In this document: one piece after another, positions 7,638 through 16,700 of the stretch
Numbering within the stretch: the first letter of the stretch is position 1
How the letters are laid out: the number at the start of each line of letters is the position of its first letter
Notes under the pieces: generated by a model
The model's input: the letters and a program-made list of their open reading frames with translations, nothing else
What the model was told of the DNA's origin: nothing
The model's database searches: none
Made by a program: the position numbers and the translations under genes
NCBI RefSeq assembly: GCF_012272855.1
Contig: NZ_JAAXCQ010000012.1
Coordinates: 62,001-126,000, forward strand
Length of the DNA: 64,000 bases
Direction of reading: 5' to 3'
Origin: Arenibacter sp. 6A1
GTDB taxonomy: Bacteria; Bacteroidota; Bacteroidia; Flavobacteriales; Flavobacteriaceae

Positions 7638-9179
7638 CTATTTTTTAGTAAATTCCTTGTGGATATTCGTCAGTCCTTTTTTCGCAACTTTAAGCGCTCT
7701 TAGGGTATTCTTGGATTTCTGTGAATGGGCTTCCATGCGTAAAAGCACATTCTTTAAGGTTTTGGTGGCTTCTACGATATAAGGACCTTTGTTGAGCATT
7801 ACACATTCTGCCTGTGCGCTGATGGTGGCATCCGAGATTTCGGCCCTGGTGGCCATTCCCTTTTTTGCCATATGATCGAGCACTTGGGTAGCCCATACAA
7901 CCGGTATCTGGGCAGCCTCGCATAGCCATAAGATTTCATTTTGCACCTCTGAAATACGCTCAAAGCCTATCTCTACAGCTAAATCTCCTCGCGCTATCAT
8001 CACGCCTATATTAGGTCTTTTCATGGCCCTAAAAAGGATAGCAGGTAAATTCTCAAAAGCTTCTTTGTTCTCTATCTTAAAAACAATCCCCGTATCCGTA
8101 TCGCCAAGGTTTTTTAATTCCTTGTAAAGCACAGATACATCTTCTGCATTGCTGACAAAAGAATAGCCCATTAGATCGGCATGTGCGGTAATAAACGGCA
8201 AGAGGGAAAGATCTTCCTTAGTCAGTGATGGCAGATTTAATTTTGTATTGGGCAGATTAATACCTTTTTCAGTGCGTAATTTTTTCTTATAAGCATTTTT
8301 AATGACCAAAGAGGCCGTGTTGTTGTCTAAAGAGAGCACCTTGGCCTCTATAGCGCCATCATCGAAAAAAACCTGTTGGCCGACCTTTAAATTATCGATG
8401 ATTTCAGGAATACTTACTTCAATCAAGGGGATGTCTGAAGGGGATTTTTGCTTCTTTTTGCCTTTGGAGAGGTAAGGGGAGTTGTTTTTTACCAACAACA
8501 ATGGCGATTTCTTAGCGATGGGTATAAATGGAGTGGCCGAAAAGGAGGGGTCATCCTCTTTTTTGATGTAAATATTAGCGACCCTAATTTTTGGGCCGGG
8601 AAGATCCATATAGATTTTTATGGGTTGTTGAATTTCTTGGGCGACACTGTGCGACTTTTTAAGGATTTTTTTCCACAATTTCTCATTGCCATGGCTGAGA
8701 TTTATCCGGGCGATCCCCATACCTGCCTTTCGTAGTTTTCGGATCAGCTTTTTATCTGTTGCGGCTTCATCGGGCATGGTCACCATAATTTCGGTATCGT
8801 GAACTTTACAAGTGGTTTTAAAAAGCATATTGGCATGTTGTACCAATAACTTTTTACTGCCAGCAAAGCCGATGGATTCAATATCCTTGTTTTTCTCCCA
8901 GGTTTTGTTGTTGAGTACTTTTACAAGCTTAAGGGCACTGGAAATATTTTCATAGACGTAACCGGCACCACTTCCCAAAGAAGATATGCCAAGTTCTGCT
9001 AATCCATCTTGGATAGCCCTAATATCTGTATTTCGCAATTGTAAATAGCGGTATAAGTTTTTGGCGCTAGCCCTATATTGTGGGTGCACGGAAGAAGCAA
9101 TAGCATTGGCAACTGGTTCTTGTTTTAGGAGTTGCTCATGAATTTTTTCGAGTTCCTTTTCTAGTTTTTCCAAGGTCAT
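7638..9179 (-). CDS. Atypical pyruvate kinase-like protein with N-terminal extension
   Basis: A 513-residue protein. The first ~125 residues are a helical extension absent from ordinary pyruvate kinase (MTLEKLEKELEKIHEQLL; LQLRNTDIRAIQDGLAELGISSLG). From ~residue 130 it follows the pyruvate kinase barrel: IMVTMPDEAA, GMGIARINLSHG, IYMDLPGPKIR (like LDTKGPEIR), a B-domain-like insert, VFKIENKEAFENL, IARGDLAVEIG, WATQVLDHMAKKGMATRAEISDA and AECVMLNKGPY in place of the usual ADCVMLSGET. The C-terminal allosteric domain is missing. Pyruvate kinase converts PEP and ADP to pyruvate and ATP. Several substrate-loop residues differ, so activity should not be assumed. It is a single-gene unit between repeat A and the kdu operon terminator. 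Confidence 0.75.
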   Translation of the reverse strand: MTLEKLEKELEKIHEQLLKQEPVANAIASSVHPQYRASAKNLYRYLQLRNTDIRAIQDGLAELGISSLGSGAGYVYENISSALKLVKVLNNKTWEKNKDIESIGFAGSKKLLVQHANMLFKTTCKVHDTEIMVTMPDEAATDKKLIRKLRKAGMGIARINLSHGNEKLWKKILKKSHSVAQEIQQPIKIYMDLPGPKIRVANIYIKKEDDPSFSATPFIPIAKKSPLLLVKNNSPYLSKGKKKQKSPSDIPLIEVSIPEIIDNLKVGQQVFFDDGAIEAKVLSLDNNTASLVIKNAYKKKLRTEKGINLPNTKLNLPSLTKEDLSLLPFITAHADLMGYSFVSNAEDVSVLYKELKNLGDTDTGIVFKIENKEAFENLPAILFRAMKRPNIGVMIARGDLAVEIGFERISEVQNEILWLCEAAQIPVVWATQVLDHMAKKGMATRAEISDATISAQAECVMLNKGPYIVEATKTLKNVLLRMEAHSQKSKNTLRALKVAKKGLTNIHKEFTKK

Positions 9180-9311
9180 ATCTCATCAGTTTAATTATGG
9201 TAAAATGAAGTTTTTATTCCTTATTTCATGGGAATATTGCTTACTTAAAAATACGAAATTAAAGCCTATCAATGGCTGTATAACACCGGAAAGGATACAA
9301 TTATTACTCCT

Positions 9312-9356
9312 AAAAAAAGCAATACCCCAAGACATTTGAATGAATGGGGGTATTGC
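9312..9356 (-). terminator. Intrinsic terminator of the kduI-kduD-DUF4861 operon
   Basis: The stem GCAATACCCC/GGGGTATTGC (9319-9356) is followed, on the minus strand, by a run of seven T. It lies ~30 bases after the DUF4861 stop and insulates the pyruvate kinase-like gene from the operon. Confidence 0.85.
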
Positions 9357-9385
9357 AGTATTTTGTATATGAAAAGGGTCGTTTC

Positions 9386-10561
9386 TTAGGGAGTTAACGT
9401 AACGACTAAAGGATTATTGATCTTTGTTGAAAATTCGTCCAAATAAGCCTCCCATTCTTGTTGAGAACCGAATTGTCCGCTTTCTTTCCATCCAAATCCG
9501 GCATAGTATACCGTCTTGTTGTTTTTTACCTTTAAATGAGCGTAGGCGTTGCTTAGATCCTTGGTTTCGGTATCGTACTTCTCAAAACCGATAAAAGTGC
9601 TTTTAGCGGCAACTATGGCGGTCCCAAGTTCGGAATCTCCGTGTGGTTGCCAATAACTCACCCAACCTTTATCGGTGTTTGCTGTGACTTCGCCATCTTT
9701 TTCATGTAACGTGAGTCCGGCCGAAACTTCATTGCTCCCTTCCAGGGAAACGTCAAATTTTGAAAAGTTACTTCCCAAGTCTAAACTAATGATTTTTGAT
9801 TCTTTTATAAGTTTCCCACCTGCATCCCAATTTTCATATTCTAAATAAAAACTAGTACGGATGGGGCCTGTGGTAATGGTACGCCATCCGGTGTAATTTT
9901 TAGACAGGTGGTATACGGTATCTTGCCTCACTGCCATTCCGCCGACGCCCCTACTAACACCTACGTGAAAATCATCAAGGCCTTCCCCGGTATCCTCATG
10001 GTAATTCCCGGTTCCGTCTAAGGTTTCTTTGTACCATTTGTTAATAATGGGGTATTCAACTTTTTTCAACCAAGCATCGACGCCACTAGATAAAGTTCCC
10101 CCGGGAATTTTGTCCTCGATCATTTTTTGAGCCGTTGGTCCATAGACCCTAAAGGCAACCCTGTTGTTTTCCCAGGTATAATCATCGGTGCGTTCTGGTA
10201 CAAAACGCGAATAACAATACTCAGGAGCCGTTGGTTGGGCGTCCTTGTCAATAGGGACTATTTCATATTTCTGTTCGGAATTAGGGGCAATTGTAGGTTG
10301 GAACAATAGTTCGTCCATAGTGCCGTCCCCATCGGTGTCTACGCTTTGTGTTACTAGAAGTGTGCCCGTTTTTAATTCCCGAACGCCAAGTCCAGTCAAA
10401 TCATTGACCTTTAAGAAATCTTTGGTTAAGCTAACGGTTTCGAAAGTCCTTTCCTTATCTAGTTGGTTGGTCACAAGAATGGTCGTTTCTTTCTTTGGTT
10501 CGGAACAAGCGGTCAGCATGCTTATACCGGCTAATATCCCTAGGGTTTTAAATGTGTTCAT
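9386..10561 (-). CDS. DUF4861 family lipoprotein
   Basis: A 391-residue protein with lipoprotein signal MNTFKTLGILAGISMLTAC (Cys19). The mature part matches the DUF4861 pattern: an N-terminal LVTNQLDKERTFETVSL strand, TDGDGTMDELLFQP, FRVYGPTAQKMIEDK, GLDDFHVGVSRGVGG and a C-terminal YYAGFGWKESGQFGSQQEWEAYL. The family is common in Bacteroidota loci for uronic-acid glycans (alginate, ulvan, pectin) and its biochemical role is, as far as I know, unsettled. It is the last gene of an operon with kduI and kduD (19-base gap to kduD), tying it to unsaturated uronate metabolism. Confidence 0.8.
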   Translation of the reverse strand: MNTFKTLGILAGISMLTACSEPKKETTILVTNQLDKERTFETVSLTKDFLKVNDLTGLGVRELKTGTLLVTQSVDTDGDGTMDELLFQPTIAPNSEQKYEIVPIDKDAQPTAPEYCYSRFVPERTDDYTWENNRVAFRVYGPTAQKMIEDKIPGGTLSSGVDAWLKKVEYPIINKWYKETLDGTGNYHEDTGEGLDDFHVGVSRGVGGMAVRQDTVYHLSKNYTGWRTITTGPIRTSFYLEYENWDAGGKLIKESKIISLDLGSNFSKFDVSLEGSNEVSAGLTLHEKDGEVTANTDKGWVSYWQPHGDSELGTAIVAAKSTFIGFEKYDTETKDLSNAYAHLKVKNNKTVYYAGFGWKESGQFGSQQEWEAYLDEFSTKINNPLVVTLTP

Positions 10562-10580
10562 GGTTTCCGGTTTAGAGGAG

Positions 10581-11375
10581 TTAAGACTCGTTGGATGGTT
10601 TTCCTATAGTGGCCAAAATTCCGCCGTCTACATAGACAATCTGTCCGTTGACAAAGTTACTGGCCTTAGCGCTCAAGAAAATGGCGGCTCCCTGTAAATC
10701 GTCCGGATCTCCCCAGCGACCGGCAGGCGTCCTGCCCACTATAAAATCATTAAAAGGGTGCCCATCGACACGTATGGGAGCGGTTTGGCTGGTAGCAAAG
10801 TAACCGGGGCCTATACCGTTGACCTGGATATTGTGCTTGGCCCATTCGGTGGCCATATTTTTGGTCAACATTTTTAGGCCTCCCTTGGCAGCGGCATAGG
10901 CACCGACCGTATTTCGGCCTAATTCGGTCATCATAGAACAAATGTTGATAATTTTGCCCTCTTTTCTGGCGATCATACCCTTGACAACATGCTTGGAAAC
11001 AATGAAGGGACTCACTAAATCGACCTTGATCACTTGTTCAAAATCGGCAACCTCCATGTCTTCCAAAGGGGTTCTCTTTATTATACCGGCATTATTTACT
11101 AAAATATCGATTTGGCCGACCTCCTTTTCAATTTTAGCAATATTTTCTATGACCTGCTTTTCGTCGGTTACATCAAAAAGGTAAGCATGTGCCTTTAATC
11201 CTAAAGCCTTATATTCTGCTAGGGCATTGTTCAATTTTTCTTGGGAAGACGCACCGTTGATAACCAAGGTAGCGCCTGCATTTCCCAACCCTATGGCCAT
11301 AGCCATACCTAGGCCATGGGTGGCACCGGTGATAAGGGCAGTTTTTCCTGATAAATCAAATAAATTTGTAGACAT
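10581..11375 (-). CDS. kduD: KduD-type SDR: 2-dehydro-3-deoxy-D-gluconate 5-dehydrogenase
   Basis: A 264-residue classical short-chain dehydrogenase. The nucleotide-binding loop TGATHGLG is at residues 16-23, NNAG at ~94-97, and the catalytic Ser147, Tyr160 and Lys164 are in SMMTELGRNTVGAYAAAK. The C-terminus VNGQIVYVDGG is typical. In this family KduD reduces 2,5-diketo-3-deoxygluconate to 2-keto-3-deoxygluconate, next after KduI in breakdown of unsaturated uronates. It lies 18 bases after kduI. Gluconate 5-dehydrogenases are close relatives, but the kduI neighbour makes the KduD role much more likely. Confidence 0.88.
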   Translation of the reverse strand: MSTNLFDLSGKTALITGATHGLGMAMAIGLGNAGATLVINGASSQEKLNNALAEYKALGLKAHAYLFDVTDEKQVIENIAKIEKEVGQIDILVNNAGIIKRTPLEDMEVADFEQVIKVDLVSPFIVSKHVVKGMIARKEGKIINICSMMTELGRNTVGAYAAAKGGLKMLTKNMATEWAKHNIQVNGIGPGYFATSQTAPIRVDGHPFNDFIVGRTPAGRWGDPDDLQGAAIFLSAKASNFVNGQIVYVDGGILATIGKPSNES

Positions 11376-11393
11376 CGTGATGGGGTAAAAAGG

Positions 11394-12236
11394 TTATTTT
11401 AAATCGGTTATTTTGCAATGGTCCATATCGCTATAGTCTAAGTTTTCTCCGGCCATTCCCCAGATAAACGTATAGTTGCTGGTTCCTGAACCAGAATGAA
11501 TAGACCATGGGGGTGAGATTACAGCTTCATTATTGCCCATCCATATATGTCTGGTCTCTTGGGGTTGCCCCATAAAATGACAAACGGCCTGATCTTGTGG
11601 AATTTCAAAATAAAAGTAAACTTCCATCCTTCTGTCGTGAACATGGGCGGGCATAGTATTCCATACGCTGCCGGTTTTTAATTCGGTCATTCCCATTTGT
11701 ACTTGGCAGGTTTCTACCACGCTGTTCACAATTAATTTCCTAATGGTTCGGGCATTGGCAGTTTCCATAGCCCCTAGTTCTACAACCTCTGCATCGCTCT
11801 GACTGATTTTTTTGGTAGGCAGTACCTTGTGTGCCGGAGTAGAATTTAAATAAAATTTGGCCGGGGTTTTCGCATTGTCGCTAGAGAATACCACGTCTTT
11901 ATTCTCCCTACCTATATAAAGGGCTTCCTTATAGGCCAATGGATACTTTTCCCCATTTACCGTAACAGTACCAGCTCCGCCAACATTGATAATACCGATC
12001 TCTCTTCTCTCTAAAAAATAATCGGATTTTAATGGGTCTATGGTGGTTAATTTTAAGGAAGTAGTAACCGGAACCGCTCCACCTACAATATATCTGTCAA
12101 AATGGGTGTATACTAAATTAACGGAATCGGCCTCCATTAAATTTTGAATTAAAAATTCCTTTCGTAACCCTTCTGTGGTTAGTTCTTTTGTCTCATTAGG
12201 AGAGCAGGCATATCGTACTTGGAATTGATTTTTCAT
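11394..12236 (-). CDS. kduI: 5-keto-4-deoxyuronate isomerase (4-deoxy-L-threo-5-hexulose uronate isomerase)
   Basis: A 280-residue cupin enzyme converting 5-keto-4-deoxyuronate (from unsaturated uronate) to 2,5-diketo-3-deoxygluconate. The metal ligands are visible as H198-V-H200-x4-E205 (MPAHVHDRRMEVYFYFE) and H247 (PPWSIHSGSG), matching His/His/Glu/His of the E. coli enzyme with a shift of two. I chose the ATG at 12236 (MKNQFQVRYACSPNETK), which gives the family length; the longer frame from 12326 would start inside the operator palindrome. First gene of the kduI-kduD-DUF4861 operon; divergent from lacI. Confidence 0.95.
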   Translation of the reverse strand: MKNQFQVRYACSPNETKELTTEGLRKEFLIQNLMEADSVNLVYTHFDRYIVGGAVPVTTSLKLTTIDPLKSDYFLERREIGIINVGGAGTVTVNGEKYPLAYKEALYIGRENKDVVFSSDNAKTPAKFYLNSTPAHKVLPTKKISQSDAEVVELGAMETANARTIRKLIVNSVVETCQVQMGMTELKTGSVWNTMPAHVHDRRMEVYFYFEIPQDQAVCHFMGQPQETRHIWMGNNEAVISPPWSIHSGSGTSNYTFIWGMAGENLDYSDMDHCKITDLK

Positions 12237-12317
12237 GTTTATATATGTTTGATTATTGATTATTAAGAGGTGTCTTAGAACAGGTTTTTCCTTTTCATTT
12301 GTTGTAAATGTAATAAT

Positions 12318-12353
12318 AATTATCATAATACAATCGATTGTATTATGATAATT
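12318..12353. promoter_or_regulatory. Perfect 36-bp palindrome, likely LacI-family operator
   Basis: Bases 12318-12353 form a perfect inverted repeat with 18-base arms, centred on CAATCGATTG with a CG at the axis, as in LacI-family operators. On the minus strand a TTG in its centre (12333-12331) is 18 bases before TACATTTA (12312-12305), one mismatch from the -7 consensus, so the operator would cover the -33 box of kduI. On the plus strand it abuts an exact TATATTTG (12355-12362) pointing to lacI. Repression of both divergent units by the adjacent LacI protein is inference. Confidence 0.7.
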
Positions 12354-12362
12354 GTATATTTG

Positions 12363-12648
12363 TTAGAAGATTATGGGGCTATTTAAAGGCCAAAAAAAGT
12401 ATCATACCAATAGCAGCATTGGGAAATACAGCTTGTAAAGAATCCCTTTGGATAAGCTAAAAATCATGTTTCTCGTTGGTCTACCTTTAGGAGGGAAGAA
12501 GGAGGTGAAAAGAAGGGATGACATGTTGGAAGACTATCTTGCTACTGTGGTCAAAGGAATTATCAGGACAGTATATATATTTGTAGACCCCCTTTTTTTT
12601 GAGGAGTGATTCATCTAAAGGGAAGCTTTTTTATAATAGCGTTAAACA
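12363..12648 (+). other. Long lacI leader with a 47-codon open frame
   Basis: About 285 bases separate the likely lacI -7 box from the lacI ATG. They contain one small open frame, 12466-12609 (MFLVGLPLGGKKEVKRRDDM... ending FVDPLFFEE), with no recognisable family. It could be a leader peptide, a gene remnant or chance. No terminator or known riboswitch was recognised. Confidence 0.35.
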
Positions 12649-13668
12649 ATGGAAAACAATAAAATAACGATACATGATATCGCCAAAAAACTAAATATTA
12701 ATAGCTCTACGGTATCTAGGGCATTAAACAATAGTCCCAGGGTTACGCAGAAGACCAAGGACAAAATTCTTGCCGCGGCTAATGAAATGGGGTACCAAAG
12801 AAATCATTTGGCATCTAGTTTACGGACCAGTAAAACGCATACCATAGGTATCATAGTTCCCAGGATATCGCGTCATTTCTTTTCTTCGGCGATTGCAGGA
12901 ATAGAGGAAACTGCCTATGAGGCCGGTTATCATGTCTTTATTTGTCAATCCTTGGAGCAATTGGAACGCGAACAAAATTTAGTCAACACCCTTCTGGCAA
13001 ACCGGGTAGATGGGGTTATGGTATCTATATCGATGGAAACAGAAAACTACGAGCATTTTCAAGGATTAAAAAACAGAGGGGTGCCTTTAGTGTTTTTTGA
13101 TAGACATTGTGATATTCCCGATTATAATACGGTATTGATTGATGATTTTCAAGCTGGATTTGAGGCAACGGAGCATCTTATATTGCAAGGATGTAAAAAT
13201 ATAGCCCATTTGTCCGGGCCTCAAAACGTGGAAATTTATAAGAATAGATTTAAAGGATATCAAAATGCGCTAGCGAAACACCATATCCCTTTTAGGGAAG
13301 AAATGGTGTTTAGTTCTAGATTGATGGAGAAGGATGGCGCCGAAAGTGCAAAATCTATTCTTGCTCTGAAGCCCAAGGTCGACGGCTTATTTTCGGCCAA
13401 TGACGTTGCCGCCATTGGAGCTATGCAATATTTTAAGGAGAAAGGAATTAAAATTCCCCAAGATATTGCGATCGTAGGTTTTAGTAACGAACCTATTTCA
13501 GGGATCATTGAGCCATCTTTAACGACTATTGATCAGCCTGGTTTTGAGATGGGTAGGTTGGCAACCAACCTATTGATTTCCCAAATAGAAAATAAGGCTG
13601 GTGAGATACTGAAAGAGACCATTGTATTAAAGCCAAGTTTGATAGAACGAAGATCGTCAATCAAATAA
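12649..13668 (+). CDS. LacI-family transcriptional regulator
   Basis: A 339-residue repressor-type protein. The helix-turn-helix is at residues ~4-25 (ITIHDIAKKLNINSSTVSRALN), followed by the hinge helix region ending HLASSLRTSKT. A periplasmic-binding-protein-like sensor domain starts at HTIGIIVPRISRHFFSSAIAG and continues to the C-terminus (VGFSNEPISGIIEPSLTTIDQP). It is divergent from kduI with a perfect palindrome between them, so it probably controls the kdu operon and itself. The effector is likely a uronate breakdown intermediate such as KDG or diketo-deoxygluconate (inference). It is followed 57 bases later by the hybrid two-component gene on the same strand. Confidence 0.92.
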   Translation: MENNKITIHDIAKKLNINSSTVSRALNNSPRVTQKTKDKILAAANEMGYQRNHLASSLRTSKTHTIGIIVPRISRHFFSSAIAGIEETAYEAGYHVFICQSLEQLEREQNLVNTLLANRVDGVMVSISMETENYEHFQGLKNRGVPLVFFDRHCDIPDYNTVLIDDFQAGFEATEHLILQGCKNIAHLSGPQNVEIYKNRFKGYQNALAKHHIPFREEMVFSSRLMEKDGAESAKSILALKPKVDGLFSANDVAAIGAMQYFKEKGIKIPQDIAIVGFSNEPISGIIEPSLTTIDQPGFEMGRLATNLLISQIENKAGEILKETIVLKPSLIERRSSIK

Positions 13669-13725
13669 AGTATCTTTAGTGCAACCAATAATTATTACAT
13701 TTTTTGCATTTAAAATACCAACCAA

Positions 13726-16700
13726 ATGAAGTTAAGAAATCACTTATTATTTCTTTTTTTTAATTTAATAATATCCTCAGTTTTTGGTCAAATTGAGAGC
13801 AGAGAACAAAAAACATTAAAATTTAAACACTTCTCTATAGCCGAAGGCTTGTCGCAAAGTTCCGTATTGGAGATTTTGCAGGATAATAAAGGGTTTTTGT
13901 GGTTTGGCACTAGGGATGGACTGAATAAATATGATGGACATTCTTTTAAAACCTATAGGCATAATTCCGTAGATCCATATAGTATTAGCAATAGTTATAT
14001 AAGATCTCTATTCCAAGATGAGGAAGGAACGCTATGGGTAGGTACTAATTATGGCTTAAACAAATATCTTTCAGAAGAGGACCGGTTCGAGAGGTTTCAT
14101 TTTTCTAGGGATAAAAATAGTGTTTTCAAGAATGATATTTGGGACATTGTTTCTGATGGGAACGGGAATTTATGGTTGGGTACCAACTACGGCCTAGAGA
14201 AATTTAATGTCAATAGCGGGGAGTTTGTTCGTTTTCAAACCGAAAAAAACAATTTTAAGGGGATTACAAATACTAAAATCAGGTCTTTATTAGTAACAAC
14301 CGATGGTATGCTTTGGATATGTAATTTGAATAATATCTATGTTTACAATCCGGAAACAAACCATTTTAAACAGTACTATTATCCCAAGGATAAGAAAACT
14401 AAAATAAACAGGAATTATACTCCGGTTCTTTTTGAAGATCAAAACAAAAATCTTTGGCTGGGAGATAATAATGGTCTTTCCCAATTTAATAAAGAACGCG
14501 ATATGTTTGAATCATTTCGCATCGCGTCTTCCGGAATAAACCAAATCACGGATGAAATTAGAAGTTTGGAGCAGGATTATTTGGGGAATTTATGGGTGGG
14601 TACCTATAACGGACTCTATGTGATTAATAAGGACCTAAACCTAATCTCCCATTACGTACACGACGAAAACGATCCCACAAGTTTAAGTCAGAATTCTATC
14701 TATAAAATTTTACAGGACACGAAAGGAGATCTATGGCTAGGGACCTATGCCGGAGGGATAAATTATTATGACCGGAGCTATGACCTTTTTAAGGGCATCT
14801 CTTCTGGAGCTAATAGAACAAAGCTTAATTATAAGGTAACCAGTTCTATCATTGAAGATGAGGAACAAAATCTGTGGATCGCTACCGAAGGAGGGGGAAT
14901 TAATTTTATGAATAGGGAAACCGGTCTTTTTACCTATTATAAGCATAACGAAAAAGATCCTAGAAGCCTTAGTACAGACAATGTTAAAGCTATGATCCAA
15001 ACTCGATCTGGGAATTTTTGGATCGGCACCCACGACGGCGGACTTAATTTTCTAGATCCAAAAAAGAAACCTTTCAATTTTAAAAAATATAAAAATATAC
15101 CTGGAGATAGTACTAGTTTAAGTAATAACAGGGTGATTTCCCTTTTCGAGGACCACAAGAACAATATTTGGATAGGTACCTCGGGCGGGGGCTTAAATGT
15201 TTTTGATAACCAGAAAAAGTCCTTTCACAGGATTAAAGATTCCGATGATGTCCTAGGGGCCATTATATACACCATTGCCAAAACTTCCGATAAGAACGTG
15301 CTGCTGGTCGGTGGGAGTAACGGCTTGGCAAAAATTAATATCCTGAGCCAAACCATAGTTCCGGTGATATATAAGAAAGACGAGCAAGACGCTTATAATA
15401 TAAGTGCCGTTCTGAGTGTTTACCAAGATCCAAAGAACAATATTTGGATTGGTACAGAGGGCGATGGATTGTACTATTACGATGCCGAAATCAAAAGGAG
15501 CGTTAAATACGGACGTACAAGCGGATTGCCCAATGAGGTTGTGTACGGTATGCTGCCCGATGACCTGAATAATTTATGGTTGAGTACCAATAACGGCCTA
15601 AGCAGATTAAACCTAGCATCGTTTCAGTTTAAAAATTTCGATGTCTCGGACGGTCTTTTAGGGAACGAATTTAACTATGGGTCCTACACAAAATTAAAGA
15701 ATGATAAACTTGTATTTGGCGGTACCAACGGGCTTAATTACTTTGATCCTGACGATCTGGTAGAAAATTCCTTTATACCCCCGGTGAAGATAACTGGGAT
15801 GCATGTTAATAATAAACCGTTTGTAGATGGCGATTTTAGGAGAGAGTCTATAAAGTTAAAGTATAATCAAAATGATTTTAACTTCAACTTTGTGGCGCTC
15901 AGTTATTCTCAACCTAGTAAAAACCAATATGCCTATAAATTGGAAGGCTTTGATGAGGAATGGATCTATATTGGGAATAATAGGTCGGCGACATATACCA
16001 ATTTAGATCATGGAGATTATGTTTTTAAAGTAAAAGCTTCAAATAGTGATGGTTTATGGAATGAAAAGGGAACCTCCATAAAAATCAAAATATTACCTGC
16101 ACCTTGGGAGACCTGGTGGGCCTATCTCATTTATTCTATTTTATTGGTGGCCGCTATTTTAGCCATAAGAAGATATAGCCTTATAAGGATGCACGAGAAA
16201 AATGAACTAAAGCAAGAACGACTGGAGAAAGAGCGGATAGAAGAAATAAATCAAATGAAATTGAGGTTGTTTACCAATATATCCCACGATTTTAGAACCC
16301 CATTAACCTTAATTATTGGGCCCTTGGAGCGAATGTTAAGCAATAAATCTGGGGATTCCTTTGTGCAACGACAGCACGAGATAATGCATAGAAACGCTAG
16401 TGTCCTGTTGCAACTAATCAATCAATTATTAGATTTTAGAAAAAGCGATTCTGGGAAATTACAGCTGCAGGCATCCAAGGAGAATATTGTTCCATTCATA
16501 GAAAATATTAAACTATCGTTCGAAGAATTGGCAAGAATAAGGGAGATAGAGTATTCCTTTGAGCCATTTTCCGATACTATTGAGCTGTATTTCGATAAAA
16601 TAAATTTGAAAAAAATAATTTTCAACCTCTTGTCCAATGCTTTTAAATTTACCCCTGACCAGGGAAAAATATTAATAACGCTTAGCTTGGTTACCAAAAG

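Noticed and set aside
12237-12326. N-terminal extension of kduI by 30 codons
   Set aside because: It would start inside the 36-bp operator palindrome. The ATG at 12236 gives the family length and the conserved start.
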